Counted from the stretch's first letter, positions 1-9,179 are shown. The stretch: 64,000 bases of DNA from an uncultured Bacteroidales bacterium (GCA_900547755.1 URIC01000003.1:1-64000), one strand, 5' to 3'. Notes: generated by a model from the letters alone, not told the origin. Numbers and translations: made by a program.

Positions 1-65
1 TTAATTATCAAAAAAATGCTAATTTAATTTTAAGGATTGTATATTATTAAGGGTGTAAAATTTAT

Positions 66-1214
66 TTATAAGGTATGATAGTGTTTAATTACATTTAGAA
101 TTTGTTGAATTGTAAACTTAATATTTGTTTTAGTAGTTTCTTTATTCATTGCAGAATTTAAATCCATAGGTTTATTAATTATGCTTGCTACTGATAGGAA
201 GCCTGCCTTAGAAATTAATTCCTGATTTAATACTTTGCCCGCAATAGCTATAACAGGTATGTTTTTATTATTTGCTTTATTAAGTATGCCATATATGGTT
301 TTGCCATATACTGATTGTGCGTCTATACAACCCTCTCCCGTGATAACAATATCTGTATCTTTTAAGATTTCATTAAATTCAATTTTATCAAGAAGTATAT
401 CAATTCCTGATGTTAAATGTGCGTTAAAGAATGAAAGGAAGGCATAACCAAGTCCACCGGCTGCACCTGCGCCAGGAAAATCTGATAAATCTTTTTTTAC
501 ACTTTGATTTACTTTTAATTTATAATTTCTCATTCCATTTTCTAAGATTGTAATATCGTAATCAGAGGCTCCTTTCTGAGGCCCGAAAACATGAGTGGCG
601 CCTGATTTTCCGCAAAGCGGGTTTGTGACATCGGCAGCGACTGTAAACTCTACATCGGTAAGTTCTGTCATCAATTCAGAACTATCTATAGAGTCAACTT
701 TAAGTAAGTCTGCTCCATATCCGTATAGAGGAGTTCCTGCAATGTCGCTGAACTTTATACCGAGGGCCGACAACATTCCCATTCCGCCATCGTTGGTGGC
801 GCTTCCTCCTATTCCGACGATTATTTTTTTCGCCCCTCGTCTGACTGCATCTGCAATCATTTCGCCGGTACCGAAGGTAGAGGTCTTGAGGGGATTTCTA
901 AGCGCTTCGGGCACCAGGGTAAGACCGCTTGCCTGCGCCATATCCATCACTGCCAACCGTGTTTCAGGGTTATAAAAATAGCATGCCGGTACAGGGTCGC
1001 CTAAAGGTCCTGAAACGAGCAAACGGCAAGGACTGCCGCCTATATGTACGGCCAAAGCGGAAGCGAAACCCTCACCCCCGTCAGCCATAGGCACACACAC
1101 TGTGTCGCACTCCGGGAGTACGCTCTTCACAGCCTCGGCACAACATTCTTCAGCCTCTTCGGAGCTCATGCAGCCCTTGAACGAGTCGATAGCGATTACG
1201 ATTTTTCCAATCAT
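66..1214 (-). CDS. glxK: Glycerate kinase
   Basis: Predicted glycerate 2-kinase (GlxK/GarK family), which phosphorylates D-glycerate with ATP and feeds it into lower glycolysis. The 382-residue length is normal for the family. Family motifs visible are DSFKG at 10-14, PMADGGEG at 42-49 and the glycine-rich GIGGSATNDGG at 134-144. The start at 1214 (MIGKIVIAIDSFKG) matches the usual N-terminus and lies about 20 bases downstream of a good promoter. It is transcribed away from the D-Ala-D-Ala ligase gene and stands alone here. The half encoding residues after about 208 is strongly AT-rich, while the first half has ordinary GC content, so the gene may be a recombinant. The reading frame is unbroken. 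Confidence 0.93.
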   Translation of the reverse strand: MIGKIVIAIDSFKGCMSSEEAEECCAEAVKSVLPECDTVCVPMADGGEGFASALAVHIGGSPCRLLVSGPLGDPVPACYFYNPETRLAVMDMAQASGLTLVPEALRNPLKTSTFGTGEMIADAVRRGAKKIIVGIGGSATNDGGMGMLSALGIKFSDIAGTPLYGYGADLLKVDSIDSSELMTELTDVEFTVAADVTNPLCGKSGATHVFGPQKGASDYDITILENGMRNYKLKVNQSVKKDLSDFPGAGAAGGLGYAFLSFFNAHLTSGIDILLDKIEFNEILKDTDIVITGEGCIDAQSVYGKTIYGILNKANNKNIPVIAIAGKVLNQELISKAGFLSVASIINKPMDLNSAMNKETTKTNIKFTIQQILNVIKHYHTL

Positions 1215-1520
1215 GAATTCTGAGCAAATTTGTCAGTGCAAAATTACAAACAATCTCCTGCACTCACAACCCCGGCCGGAAGTAATGATTAGTTCCTTAC
1301 GGATGTCTTTAAATGAGTTGCATGAGGCTGATTGCAGCATCGCTTCCAATCGAAAGAAAAGTTGCGGCAAAGGCGTTGGAAAACGGCAATTACAGTCGTA
1401 TAGATAAGAAATGCGGGCCAAAGCTCTGTCAGGTCAGAAAAAATGATTAAATTTGCAGACAATTCGCGCGCGTGTATGCGTGTGTATTAACCGAATATAC
1501 ATAGAGCAAAACAAGATAAA
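1215..1520. other. Divergent intergenic region glxK / ddl
   Basis: A 306-base spacer between two divergent genes. On the minus strand there is a clear Bacteroidetes-type promoter for glxK (listed separately). On the plus strand a TAAATTTG box at 1448-1455 lies about 65 bases before the ddl start, but no good TTTG box sits 20 bases upstream of it, so that promoter is only tentative. I see no RNA gene or convincing small gene here. Confidence 0.5.
1239..1270 (-). promoter_or_regulatory. Promoter of glxK
   Basis: On the minus strand, GTTG (1267-1270) is followed after exactly 20 bases by TAATTTTG (1239-1246). This fits the Bacteroidetes -33 TTTG / -7 TAnnTTTG pattern and places the start site about 20 bases before the glxK ATG. 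Confidence 0.6.
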
Positions 1521-2717
1521 ATGAAGACCAACGTAGCAGTTTTCTTTGGAGGCCGCTCGGTGGAACACGAAATATCCGTGATTTCCGCCCTTCAGGCCAT
1601 TAATGCGATGAATCCCGAGAAATATAACGTTATTCCCGTCTATATCTCCAAGCAGGGCAGGTGGTACACGGGCCCTAAGCTGCTGGAGATACGTAACTAC
1701 CGCGACATGAAGAGCCTCACCGAGCAGAGTACCGAGGTGTTCATGCGTCCCGAGTTCGGCGACTACAACCTTTATAAAGCCGAGGGAGGTATGTTTTCCA
1801 AGAAGCAGCCCATAGTGGCCGAGCTTCATGTGGTGCTGCCGGTACTGCACGGCACAAACGGAGAAGACGGCATTTTCGAGGGTCTGCTCGAGACCATCGG
1901 CATCCCGTTTGCCGGGTGCAACACACTCTCCTCCGCAAACGGCATGGATAAGATAACCATGAAGATGATTCTGCGCGAATGTGGTGTTCCTGTAGTGGAC
2001 TATGTCTGGTTCACAGACCGCGAATGGTTCACCCGTCGCGACGAGCTGATAGAGCGTGTGGAGAGCCATCTGGGGTATCCCGTTATTGTCAAGCCCGCCA
2101 ATCTGGGCAGCAGTGTGGGCATAGGCAAGGCTGCTTGCCGTGAAGAGCTGGTGGCCGCCATAGACAAGGCCGAGAAATTCTCCGCCCGCATAATCGTGGA
2201 GCACATGATAGAGCAGCTCAAGGAGATAAACTGTTCCGTACTGGGCGATGCCGACGAACATCAGAGCAGTGTCTGCGAAGAGCCTATCAAGACCGGAGAT
2301 TTCCTTTCCTATGAAGACAAATACATGGGAGGCACCAAAGGAGCCAAGGGTATGCAGAACAGCGACAAGCGTATTCCCGCAGACCTGCCCGAAGCGGTGA
2401 GCGAGGAGATACGCCGCATTGCCGGCGAGACATTCCGCGTACTCTCCTGCCACGGTGTGAGCCGAGTGGACGTCATGGTGGACGAGGCCGACGGCAAGAT
2501 ATATGTAAACGAAATCAACACTATCCCGGGCTCCCTGAGCTTTTACCTCTGGGAAGCCAGCAGCATACCTTTCGCCGACCTCATGGACCGTCTGGTGGCG
2601 CTCGCCCTTAAGCGCAAGAGAGCGATAGAGCGCAAGACCTTCACATACGATTCCAATATTTTCGCTCTCGGCGGCGGTGTAAAAGGCGCCAAAGGGGCCA
2701 AAGGAGGCAAATTCTGA
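1521..2717 (+). CDS. ddl: D-alanine--D-alanine ligase
   Basis: ATP-grasp ligase joining two D-alanines for the peptidoglycan pentapeptide; cytoplasmic. The N-terminal FFGGRSVEHEIS at 8-19 and the C-terminal metal/ATP-binding ENEINTIPGS at about 329-338 are classic Ddl signatures. At 398 residues it is longer than the roughly 310-350 residues of many Ddl proteins. There is a Gly/Lys-rich stretch near 274-281 and a low-complexity tail VKGAKGAKGGKF at 387-398. The ileS gene starts 21 bases after the stop, so the two are probably co-transcribed. Confidence 0.95.
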   Translation: MKTNVAVFFGGRSVEHEISVISALQAINAMNPEKYNVIPVYISKQGRWYTGPKLLEIRNYRDMKSLTEQSTEVFMRPEFGDYNLYKAEGGMFSKKQPIVAELHVVLPVLHGTNGEDGIFEGLLETIGIPFAGCNTLSSANGMDKITMKMILRECGVPVVDYVWFTDREWFTRRDELIERVESHLGYPVIVKPANLGSSVGIGKAACREELVAAIDKAEKFSARIIVEHMIEQLKEINCSVLGDADEHQSSVCEEPIKTGDFLSYEDKYMGGTKGAKGMQNSDKRIPADLPEAVSEEIRRIAGETFRVLSCHGVSRVDVMVDEADGKIYVNEINTIPGSLSFYLWEASSIPFADLMDRLVALALKRKRAIERKTFTYDSNIFALGGGVKGAKGAKGGKF

Positions 2718-2738
2718 CTAATTCACAAACCAGCAAAT

Positions 2739-5700
2739 ATGAAATTCAAAGAATATAGCAGACAGCTCTCACTGTCTGACATAAACAAAGAGATGCTCGA
2801 AGCATGGGACCGCGATTCCTTGTTCGAGGCCAGCATGAAAGTCCGCGAGGGCTGTCCCTCATTTGTGTTCTACGAGGGTCCTCCCAGTGCCAACGGTATG
2901 CCGGGAATACACCACGTCATGGCCCGCACCATAAAGGACATCTTCTGCCGTTACAAGACCATGAAGGGTTTCCATGTGAAGCGCAAGGCCGGTTGGGACA
3001 CTCACGGTCTGCCCGTGGAACTGGGCGTGGAGAAGAACCTCGGCATCACCAAAGAAGATATAGGCAAGAAAATATCCGTGGACGAATACAATGCCGCCTG
3101 TCGTCGTGAGGTGATGAAGTACACCAAAGAGTGGACAGACCTTACCCACAAGATGGGTTACTGGGTTGACCTGCGCGACCCGTATATCACTTACGACAAC
3201 AAATACATCGAGAGTGTGTGGTGGCTCCTGCGCCAGCTCTACGACAAAGGTTACCTCTATAAGGGCTACACCATCCAGCCGTACTCTCCGGCCGCCGGCA
3301 CCGGTCTCTCCAGCCATGAGCTTAACCAGCCCGGCTGTTACCGCGATGTCAAGGATACCACCGCCACGGTGCTGTTCCGTATCGAAGAGCCCAAAGAGGA
3401 GATGAAAGGCTGGGGTGATGCCTCCTTCATAGCATGGACCACCACACCCTGGACTCTGCCCTCCAACACAGCCCTCTGTATCGGGCCCCGCTTCAAGTAC
3501 GTGGCTGTGCGCACATATAATCCCTATACAGCCCGAAAGGCTACGGTAGTGCTTGCCAAAGACTGTATGCACACCTATTTCAAGCCTGAGGGCGAGAAAG
3601 CCGACATCGATGCCTACAAGGCCGGGGATAAAGTGCTTCCCTGGCGCATTGTGGCCGAATATGACGCATCCGAGCTTATCGGCATGCGCTACAGGCAGCT
3701 CATGCCCTGGGTTAAGCCGCTTGAGAAGCTGTCTGAAATAAGTCCCGACTTCGTCAAGAAAGCCGCCGAGGCCCATCCCGAAGACATATTTACCTGCGGA
3801 GAGGACCGTTTCCTGGAGATGAGCGCCGAGGCATTCCGTATAATCCCCGGCGACTACGTCACGGTGGACGACGGTACAGGTATAGTACACATAGCTCCTA
3901 CCTTCGGTGCGGACGATGCCAAGGTGGCGAAGGCCGCCGGTATCCCGTCTCTCTTCATGATTGACCGTAAGGGTGACACACGCCCTATGGTGGACCTGCG
4001 GGGACGTTACTACCGTCTGGAGGACTGCGCCCCTGAGTTCGTGGAGCGCTGTGTGGATGTGCCTCTTTACTCCCGTCACGAGGGAGATTTCGTAAAAAAT
4101 GCTTATGACCCGCGTTTCAATCCCAATGGCAAGTTTGACGAAACGGCGGCCGCCAAGGCCGAGGACCTTAACATAGTCCTCTGCATTGAGATGAAACAGG
4201 CCGGCGAAGCCTTCAGAATCGAAAAACACGTGCATAACTATCCGCACTGCTGGCGTACAGACAAGCCTGTGCTGTACTACCCCCTGGACTCCTGGTTCAT
4301 CCGCACCACCGCCGCACGCCAGCGCCTGATGGAGCTTAACGAGACCATCAAGTGGAAACCGGCCAGCACCGGCACAGGTCGCTTCGGCAAGTGGCTTGAG
4401 AACCTTCAGGACTGGAATCTATCCCGTTCCCGCTATTGGGGCACCCCGCTTCCCATCTGGCGCACCGAAGATGGCAAGGAGGAGATATGTATAGGCTCCT
4501 ATGCCGAACTGAGCCAGGCTATAGACGAGTCTGTCAAGGCCGGGTATATGAAAGGGAATCCTCTTACCGAGGCCGGATTTGTCCCCGGTGACATGAGCCG
4601 CGAAAACTATGACCGCATAGACCTGCACCGCCCGTATGTGGACGACATTGTCCTGGTAAGTCCCAAGACAGGCCGCCCCATGAAGCGCGAGCTTGACCTG
4701 ATTGACGTATGGTTCGACTCCGGCTCCATGCCTTATGCTCAGATACACTATCCCTTCGAGAACAAAGAGGCCTTTGACAACCGCGAAGTCTATCCCGCCG
4801 ACTTCATAGCCGAGGGAGTGGACCAGACACGCGGCTGGTTCTTCACGCTGCACGCCATAGCGGGCATGGTCTTCGACACAGTCAGCTACAAGGCCGTTAT
4901 CTCCAACGGTCTGGTTCTCGACAAGAACGGCAACAAGATGAGCAAACGTCTCGGCAATGCCATAGACCCCTTCGGAAACATCGAGAAGTATGGTTCCGAC
5001 CCCGTGCGCTGGTACATGATTGAGAACTCTCAGCCCTGGGACAACCTCAAGTATGACGAGACCGGTGTGAAAGAAGTGGCCGGCAAGCTCTTCGGCACGC
5101 TTTACAACACCTACAAGTTCTTTGCCCTCTATGCCAATGTGGATGGCTTTACCGGTACCGAACCGGCTGTTCCCTACGCTGAGCGTCCTGAGATAGACCG
5201 TTGGATTCTCTCGCTGCTGAACTCACTTATAAAGGATGTGGACGCCTCTCTGGAGGATTATGAACCTACCCGGGCTGCCCGTGCCATATCCGAGTTTGTC
5301 GGGGACAACCTTTCCAACTGGTACGTGCGTCTTAACCGCAAACGCTTCTGGGCCGGCGATATGACCGCCGACAAGCTCTCCGCTTATCAGACTCTCTACA
5401 CCTGCCTGCGTACCCTGTCTCAACTCATGGCTCCCATAGCTCCATTCTATGCGGACCGTCTGTGGACCGACCTGCACGGCGGAGAAGCCTGCGAGTCCGT
5501 ACATCTGAGCCTGCTCCCCCGGGCCGACGGGTCAATGATAGACAAGAACCTTGAGGAACAGATGAAGATGGCGCAGGACATCACCAGCGCCGTACTCGCT
5601 CTCCGCCGCAAGGTCAATATCAAGGTGCGTCAGCCTCTTCAGACACTGCTTGTGCCTGTGACTTCGGCGGCTCAGCACGAGATGGTAGAGGCCATGGCCT

Positions 5701-6290
5701 CCCTTATCAAGGCCGAGGTGAACGTCAAGGAACTTAAGATAGTCAACGCCAACGAGAGCGGACTCGTGAAGCGCGTCAAAGCCGACTTCAAGAAGCTCGG
5801 TCCACGCTTCGGCAAGATAATGAAGCAGCTTGGCGCGGCTATCAAGGAAATGAGCCAGGAGCAGATAGCCGAATTGGAGCGCGAGGGCAGGATAGCCTTC
5901 ACGGCCCTGGAGGGGGCGCCTGTAGTCACCGCCGACGATGTGGAGATACTGGCCGAGGATATTCCCGGATGGGCCGTAGGTGTTGCCGGAGACCTCACTG
6001 TGGCTCTGGATGTCACCGTCACTCCGGAACTTAAAGCCGAAGGTGTGGCCCGCGAACTCATCAATCGCATCCAGAACATCCGCAAGACTTCAGACTTCGA
6101 CATCACCGACAAGGTGGAAGTGCAGATAGAGTCGAATCCCGCCATTGACCTGGCTTTGCAGCAGTTCAGGGACTACATAGCGGCCCAGGTACTGGCCGGC
6201 AGTATAAGGACAGTGGCTCAACCGGCCGGAAATCCAGTGGAAATAGAGCTGGACGACCTGAAACTGCACATTAGTGTGACGCGTGTCTGA
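2739..6290 (+). CDS. ileS: Isoleucine--tRNA ligase
   Basis: Class I aminoacyl-tRNA synthetase charging tRNA-Ile. At 1183 residues it is of the long IleS type. The HIGH-equivalent signature is within GPPSANGMPGIHH near residues 47-59 and the KMSKS-equivalent is NKMSKRLGN near residue 732. Between them lies the CP1 editing domain, with TTPWTLPSN recognisable, and the C-terminus carries the anticodon-binding and tail domains. It follows ddl closely and is followed by an inverted repeat (6305-6347) that may attenuate or end transcription. Confidence 0.97.
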   Translation: MKFKEYSRQLSLSDINKEMLEAWDRDSLFEASMKVREGCPSFVFYEGPPSANGMPGIHHVMARTIKDIFCRYKTMKGFHVKRKAGWDTHGLPVELGVEKNLGITKEDIGKKISVDEYNAACRREVMKYTKEWTDLTHKMGYWVDLRDPYITYDNKYIESVWWLLRQLYDKGYLYKGYTIQPYSPAAGTGLSSHELNQPGCYRDVKDTTATVLFRIEEPKEEMKGWGDASFIAWTTTPWTLPSNTALCIGPRFKYVAVRTYNPYTARKATVVLAKDCMHTYFKPEGEKADIDAYKAGDKVLPWRIVAEYDASELIGMRYRQLMPWVKPLEKLSEISPDFVKKAAEAHPEDIFTCGEDRFLEMSAEAFRIIPGDYVTVDDGTGIVHIAPTFGADDAKVAKAAGIPSLFMIDRKGDTRPMVDLRGRYYRLEDCAPEFVERCVDVPLYSRHEGDFVKNAYDPRFNPNGKFDETAAAKAEDLNIVLCIEMKQAGEAFRIEKHVHNYPHCWRTDKPVLYYPLDSWFIRTTAARQRLMELNETIKWKPASTGTGRFGKWLENLQDWNLSRSRYWGTPLPIWRTEDGKEEICIGSYAELSQAIDESVKAGYMKGNPLTEAGFVPGDMSRENYDRIDLHRPYVDDIVLVSPKTGRPMKRELDLIDVWFDSGSMPYAQIHYPFENKEAFDNREVYPADFIAEGVDQTRGWFFTLHAIAGMVFDTVSYKAVISNGLVLDKNGNKMSKRLGNAIDPFGNIEKYGSDPVRWYMIENSQPWDNLKYDETGVKEVAGKLFGTLYNTYKFFALYANVDGFTGTEPAVPYAERPEIDRWILSLLNSLIKDVDASLEDYEPTRAARAISEFVGDNLSNWYVRLNRKRFWAGDMTADKLSAYQTLYTCLRTLSQLMAPIAPFYADRLWTDLHGGEACESVHLSLLPRADGSMIDKNLEEQMKMAQDITSAVLALRRKVNIKVRQPLQTLLVPVTSAAQHEMVEAMASLIKAEVNVKELKIVNANESGLVKRVKADFKKLGPRFGKIMKQLGAAIKEMSQEQIAELEREGRIAFTALEGAPVVTADDVEILAEDIPGWAVGVAGDLTVALDVTVTPELKAEGVARELINRIQNIRKTSDFDITDKVEVQIESNPAIDLALQQFRDYIAAQVLAGSIRTVAQPAGNPVEIELDDLKLHISVTRV

Positions 6291-6304
6291 ACAATAAGTG
6301 CCCT

Positions 6305-6347
6305 GCCGCCGTTAAAAAAGGTAAAATCGCCTTTTCTTTACGGCGGC
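6305..6347. repeat. Inverted repeat after ileS
   Basis: GCCGCCGT and ACGGCGGC arms flank an A/T-rich interior that can also pair (AAAAAAGG with CCTTTTCTT). It lies between ileS and the DksA-like gene. No U-tract follows on either strand, so a processing site or attenuator is as likely as a terminator. Confidence 0.4.
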
Positions 6348-6377
6348 ATGGCTATAAATCTATAATGACTAAGACTT

Positions 6378-6755
6378 ATGACAGACACGATTAATAAAGA
6401 GAGATACTCGGATGCGGAGCTTGAGGAATTCCGTACCCTCATACTTGCGAAACTCGACAAAGCTACCGAAGAGTACGAAGAACTCCGCTCGTTGGTGGTG
6501 AACGATGCCGACAATGGCGATTCGGACACGGCCCCTACGTTCAAGGCCCTTGAGGAGGGCGCCAACACTCTCGGCAAGGAGGAAGCCGTGCGTCTGGCGC
6601 GCCGTCAGGCCGATTTCATTGCCAAACTGCGCGGTGCCCTGGTGCGTATCGACAACAAGACATACGGCATCTGCCGTGTCACTGGCAAGCTGATTCCCAA
6701 GGAGCGTCTGCGCGCGGTGCCTCACGCCACACTCTCCATTGATGCCAAGAAGTGA
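6378..6755 (+). CDS. TraR/DksA family zinc-finger-like regulator
   Basis: A 125-residue protein with the DksA/TraR layout: an N-terminal helical hairpin, then a C-terminal module resembling the DksA zinc finger (TYGICRVTGKLIPKERL, then AVPHA). DksA proteins bind RNA polymerase through the secondary channel and act with ppGpp. Here only the first of the four canonical cysteines remains, so the finger is degenerate and probably does not bind zinc. It lies between ileS and lspA and ends at a strong terminator, so it is probably separate from lspA. The family call is firm; the regulatory role is inferred. Confidence 0.85.
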   Translation: MTDTINKERYSDAELEEFRTLILAKLDKATEEYEELRSLVVNDADNGDSDTAPTFKALEEGANTLGKEEAVRLARRQADFIAKLRGALVRIDNKTYGICRVTGKLIPKERLRAVPHATLSIDAKK

Positions 6756-6779
6756 GGGAACCATCCTGGGTTCCCTTTT
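6756..6779 (+). terminator. Rho-independent terminator after the DksA-like gene
   Basis: GGGAACC (6756-6762) and GGTTCCC (6769-6775) form a 7-bp stem with a 6-base loop followed by TTTT. It starts directly after the stop codon at 6753-6755. Confidence 0.75.
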
Positions 6780-6818
6780 CCTCTCGGCTTTCGCTGACAC
6801 AAAACCGATTGACCCTAT

Positions 6819-7457
6819 ATGAAACAATACAAAGGGCTGCTCGCCCTCTGCATCATCATCGCGGTGGTGCTTCTGGACCAGATTCTGAAGATATACATCA
6901 AGACCCATTTCTACCTTGGCGAAGACTTCGCCATCACCGACTGGTTCCACATCAAGTTTATCCAGAATCCCGGTATGGCTTTCGGCATAGAGCTATGGAG
7001 CAAGATGTTGCTCACGCTGGGCCGTATAGCCGCCGTATGCTTCTTCATCTGGTTCATTGTCAAGACCAAGGGTATGAAAGACTTGCGCACCGGATTCATG
7101 GTCTGCGCGGCGCTCATCACTGCCGGAGCCGCCGGCAATATCTTTGACTGCGTCTTCTATGGCGAGGTCTTCACCAACCCCGCGCCTTACGAAGTGGCCG
7201 TCTTCGCGGAACCGGGCCACGGCTATGCCGGATGGTTCGAAGGCCAGGTGGTGGATATGCTCTACTTTCCCCTCTTCGATATAAACCTTTTCGGTCATAG
7301 ATGGGAATTTTTCCAATACATATTCAATATAGCTGACTCCGCTATCTGTGTGGGCGTGTTCGCTCTCATATTCTTTTACACCAAAGACCTCTCCAAGGCC
7401 TGGGAGTATGCCGTGGGGCGTAAGAAAAAGACCTTGCCCGCAGATGAGAAAGCCTGA
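6819..7457 (+). CDS. lspA: Lipoprotein signal peptidase (signal peptidase II)
   Basis: Inner-membrane aspartyl protease that removes signal peptides from prolipoproteins. Four hydrophobic segments are visible. The conserved aspartates lie in GNIFD (D110) and NIAD (D173), and the NPGMAFG motif is at 50-56. At 212 residues it is longer than the usual 150-170, because of an insert at about 114-148 between the two catalytic motifs, a feature I recall as common in Bacteroidales. The next gene starts inside its 3' end (14-base overlap) and encodes a lipoprotein, a plausible substrate. Confidence 0.95.
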   Translation: MKQYKGLLALCIIIAVVLLDQILKIYIKTHFYLGEDFAITDWFHIKFIQNPGMAFGIELWSKMLLTLGRIAAVCFFIWFIVKTKGMKDLRTGFMVCAALITAGAAGNIFDCVFYGEVFTNPAPYEVAVFAEPGHGYAGWFEGQVVDMLYFPLFDINLFGHRWEFFQYIFNIADSAICVGVFALIFFYTKDLSKAWEYAVGRKKKTLPADEKA

Positions 7458-8235
7458 ACGTCATATACGGATGCTGCTTGCCGGCCTCCTGCTCGCCGGC
7501 GGCCTTGTGGCCTGTTCGTCGCGTCCTGACCCGGTTATGAGCGATGAGGAGACCGCCGAGTTGCTGGCCGACCTGCACATAGCCGACGCATACGGCACTT
7601 TGGAAAGGGACGGCTCCATGGGCATCTTGGCCTCCGACGAAGACTCCTTGCGCAAGGTGCTTCGCCAAAGTGTACTCAAAAGCCACGGAGTGAGCGAGGA
7701 ACAGCTGGATACCACGCTCGGCTGGTACGGCCACAATCTGGATAAGTACGAAGAGATGTATGAGAAGGTGCTTGAGAAAATAGATAAGAAAAAAATAGCC
7801 CTTACTCAAGCGAGGGCGGAGAAAGACGCCTCGCCCACACTTTGGCCATACGGCAATATGCAACGTGTGCCCGCAGTTCCGGAAGGGGAGGGCACATTGA
7901 TTCCTTTTGATATTCCGGCAGACAAAGTCTCCAAGGGTGCGCGGATACTCTGGGAAGGCAAGACACTGAATGTCCGTGGTCCGATAGATTTCTTTATGGC
8001 CGTAGACTATACTGACGGCTCCACGGGGTATATACAACGCAACTTTATGGGCGAGGGGAGACAGAATGTGGCGTTGCAGACAGACACCGCTTCCAAAATC
8101 AAACGTGCATACGGCTATCTGAGAGTGCGCCAGAGCGAACCGCTGCTCATAGACAGCATCAGTCTTAGAACAGCGCCTTTCAACGAGACTTCATATTACG
8201 AGATACATTCCGCAAGGCGATGGACACCGAAGTGA
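7444..8235 (+). CDS. DUF4296 domain lipoprotein
   Basis: A 263-residue predicted lipoprotein. The ATG at 7444 gives MRKPERHIRM, then a hydrophobic stretch ending in the lipobox LVAC, which decides the start over more upstream possibilities. The region after it (MSDEETAELLADLHIADAY) matches the DUF4296 family, Bacteroidales proteins of unknown function often located beside lspA. A helical lysine-rich segment follows, and then a poorly conserved C-terminal half. It overlaps lspA by 14 bases, so translation is probably coupled. Function unknown. Confidence 0.85.
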   Translation: MRKPERHIRMLLAGLLLAGGLVACSSRPDPVMSDEETAELLADLHIADAYGTLERDGSMGILASDEDSLRKVLRQSVLKSHGVSEEQLDTTLGWYGHNLDKYEEMYEKVLEKIDKKKIALTQARAEKDASPTLWPYGNMQRVPAVPEGEGTLIPFDIPADKVSKGARILWEGKTLNVRGPIDFFMAVDYTDGSTGYIQRNFMGEGRQNVALQTDTASKIKRAYGYLRVRQSEPLLIDSISLRTAPFNETSYYEIHSARRWTPK

Positions 8236-8474
8236 CTCCGGCAGATATGTGTCCGGTGCATCTGGATGCGCTGCATGGCCATCTTTCGCGCCGTCTGACC
8301 GTTCATTACCCCTGTGGAAGTACGGAGGTCCGTCTTATGTCGATAGTCTCTCTGTCACCCTCCGGAGAACCCCGGATAGTACCTTATACCGGAGAAATCC
8401 CTTTTACCCTTTACCACGACAAACCCCTTCATCTGTATCTCGCGGACCCACCGGCCCTTTACGAACAGAAATAG
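8220..8474 (+). CDS. Small hypothetical protein
   Basis: An 84-residue frame starting with ATG 16 bases before the stop of the DUF4296 gene. Its stop codon is part of the left arm of a strong terminator hairpin. No signal peptide, membrane segment or known motif is visible. The overlap with the upstream gene and the exact fit to the terminator favour a real gene at the end of the lspA operon; the lack of a recognised family keeps confidence moderate. An overlapping frame at 8249-8584 runs through the terminator and is less likely. Confidence 0.55.
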   Translation: MDTEVTPADMCPVHLDALHGHLSRRLTVHYPCGSTEVRLMSIVSLSPSGEPRIVPYTGEIPFTLYHDKPLHLYLADPPALYEQK

Positions 8475-8510
8475 TCCTCTGCCGCACATCAGACGGCAGA
8501 GGACTATTTT
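8472..8510. terminator. Bidirectional terminator between convergent operons
   Basis: A perfect 13-bp stem (8472-8484 with 8494-8506, outer bases TAGTCC/GGACTA) with a 9-base loop, followed by TTTT on the plus strand and preceded by an A-run that gives U residues on the minus strand. It separates the plus-strand lspA run from the minus-strand OmpA-like gene. Confidence 0.85.
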
Positions 8511-8528
8511 ATTGTCTATATAAGGAGG

Positions 8529-9179
8529 TCAGAGGGCTATGCGGCCTTTTTTCGCCTCATCCTGCATCAGCGTGCCGGGAATGAGGTAAATCTCCAGACG
8601 TCGGTTCCTGGCACGTCCGTCGGCGGTATTGTTAGGCACTAAGGGGTCGGTGGAGCCGGCGCCTGTGGGGAATAGGTAACGGGTGTCGACTCCCATGTCG
8701 TCAAGATATTCATATATGGATTCCACACGTTCCAGGGAGAGACTGTCGGTGTAGGAAGTGGAGCCGGTATTGTCGGTGTGCATTACCATAAGCACACGGT
8801 ACATATCCGGTTTGGAGGGGTTCAGGTAACGTCGCAGCGGGTCAAGCCATACGGAGGCATCGGCGAGCAACTCGGTGTCGTTGGGCGCGAACAGGTTGGA
8901 AGCAGGGATAGTGATGATTATCACTTCCTTGTTGCGGTATGTCTCCACATTGCATCCCGATTTTTCCGGCTTGTAGGTGCCTTTGATGAGGCGTGTAGCC
9001 TCCTTTTCCTGGAAGCTGCGCACCAGGTCGGCCTGTCCTTTCAGGGGCACGGACATTATCAGCTCTTCGTTGGAGAGAGCGTCCAGCGCAGGAATACGGC
9101 CGTTCACCTCTTCCGGTCTGGAAGCGAATGTCCCTAAGGCGGAGAGACTAATCGTCAAAGATATCAAGAGTTTTTTCAT
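8529..9179 (-). CDS. OmpA-family C-terminal domain protein, exported
   Basis: A 216-residue protein starting at MKKLLISLTISLSALGTFA, a typical signal peptide, which places the start at 9179. The region from about residue 90 looks like an OmpA-like peptidoglycan-binding domain: NLFAPNDTELL, then VMHTDNTGS near the middle and a C-terminal GRARNRRLEIYLIP, which matches the NRRVEI end of the family. Such domains anchor envelope proteins to peptidoglycan. The gene starts 32 bases inside the end of the upstream acidic-protein gene, so it belongs to the murA-rimM run. Precise role unknown. Confidence 0.8.
   Translation of the reverse strand: MKKLLISLTISLSALGTFASRPEEVNGRIPALDALSNEELIMSVPLKGQADLVRSFQEKEATRLIKGTYKPEKSGCNVETYRNKEVIIITIPASNLFAPNDTELLADASVWLDPLRRYLNPSKPDMYRVLMVMHTDNTGSTSYTDSLSLERVESIYEYLDDMGVDTRYLFPTGAGSTDPLVPNNTADGRARNRRLEIYLIPGTLMQDEAKKGRIAL

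Noticed and set aside
2859..4247. 462-codon open frame on the minus strand
   Set aside because: Antisense to ileS; no recognisable motif.
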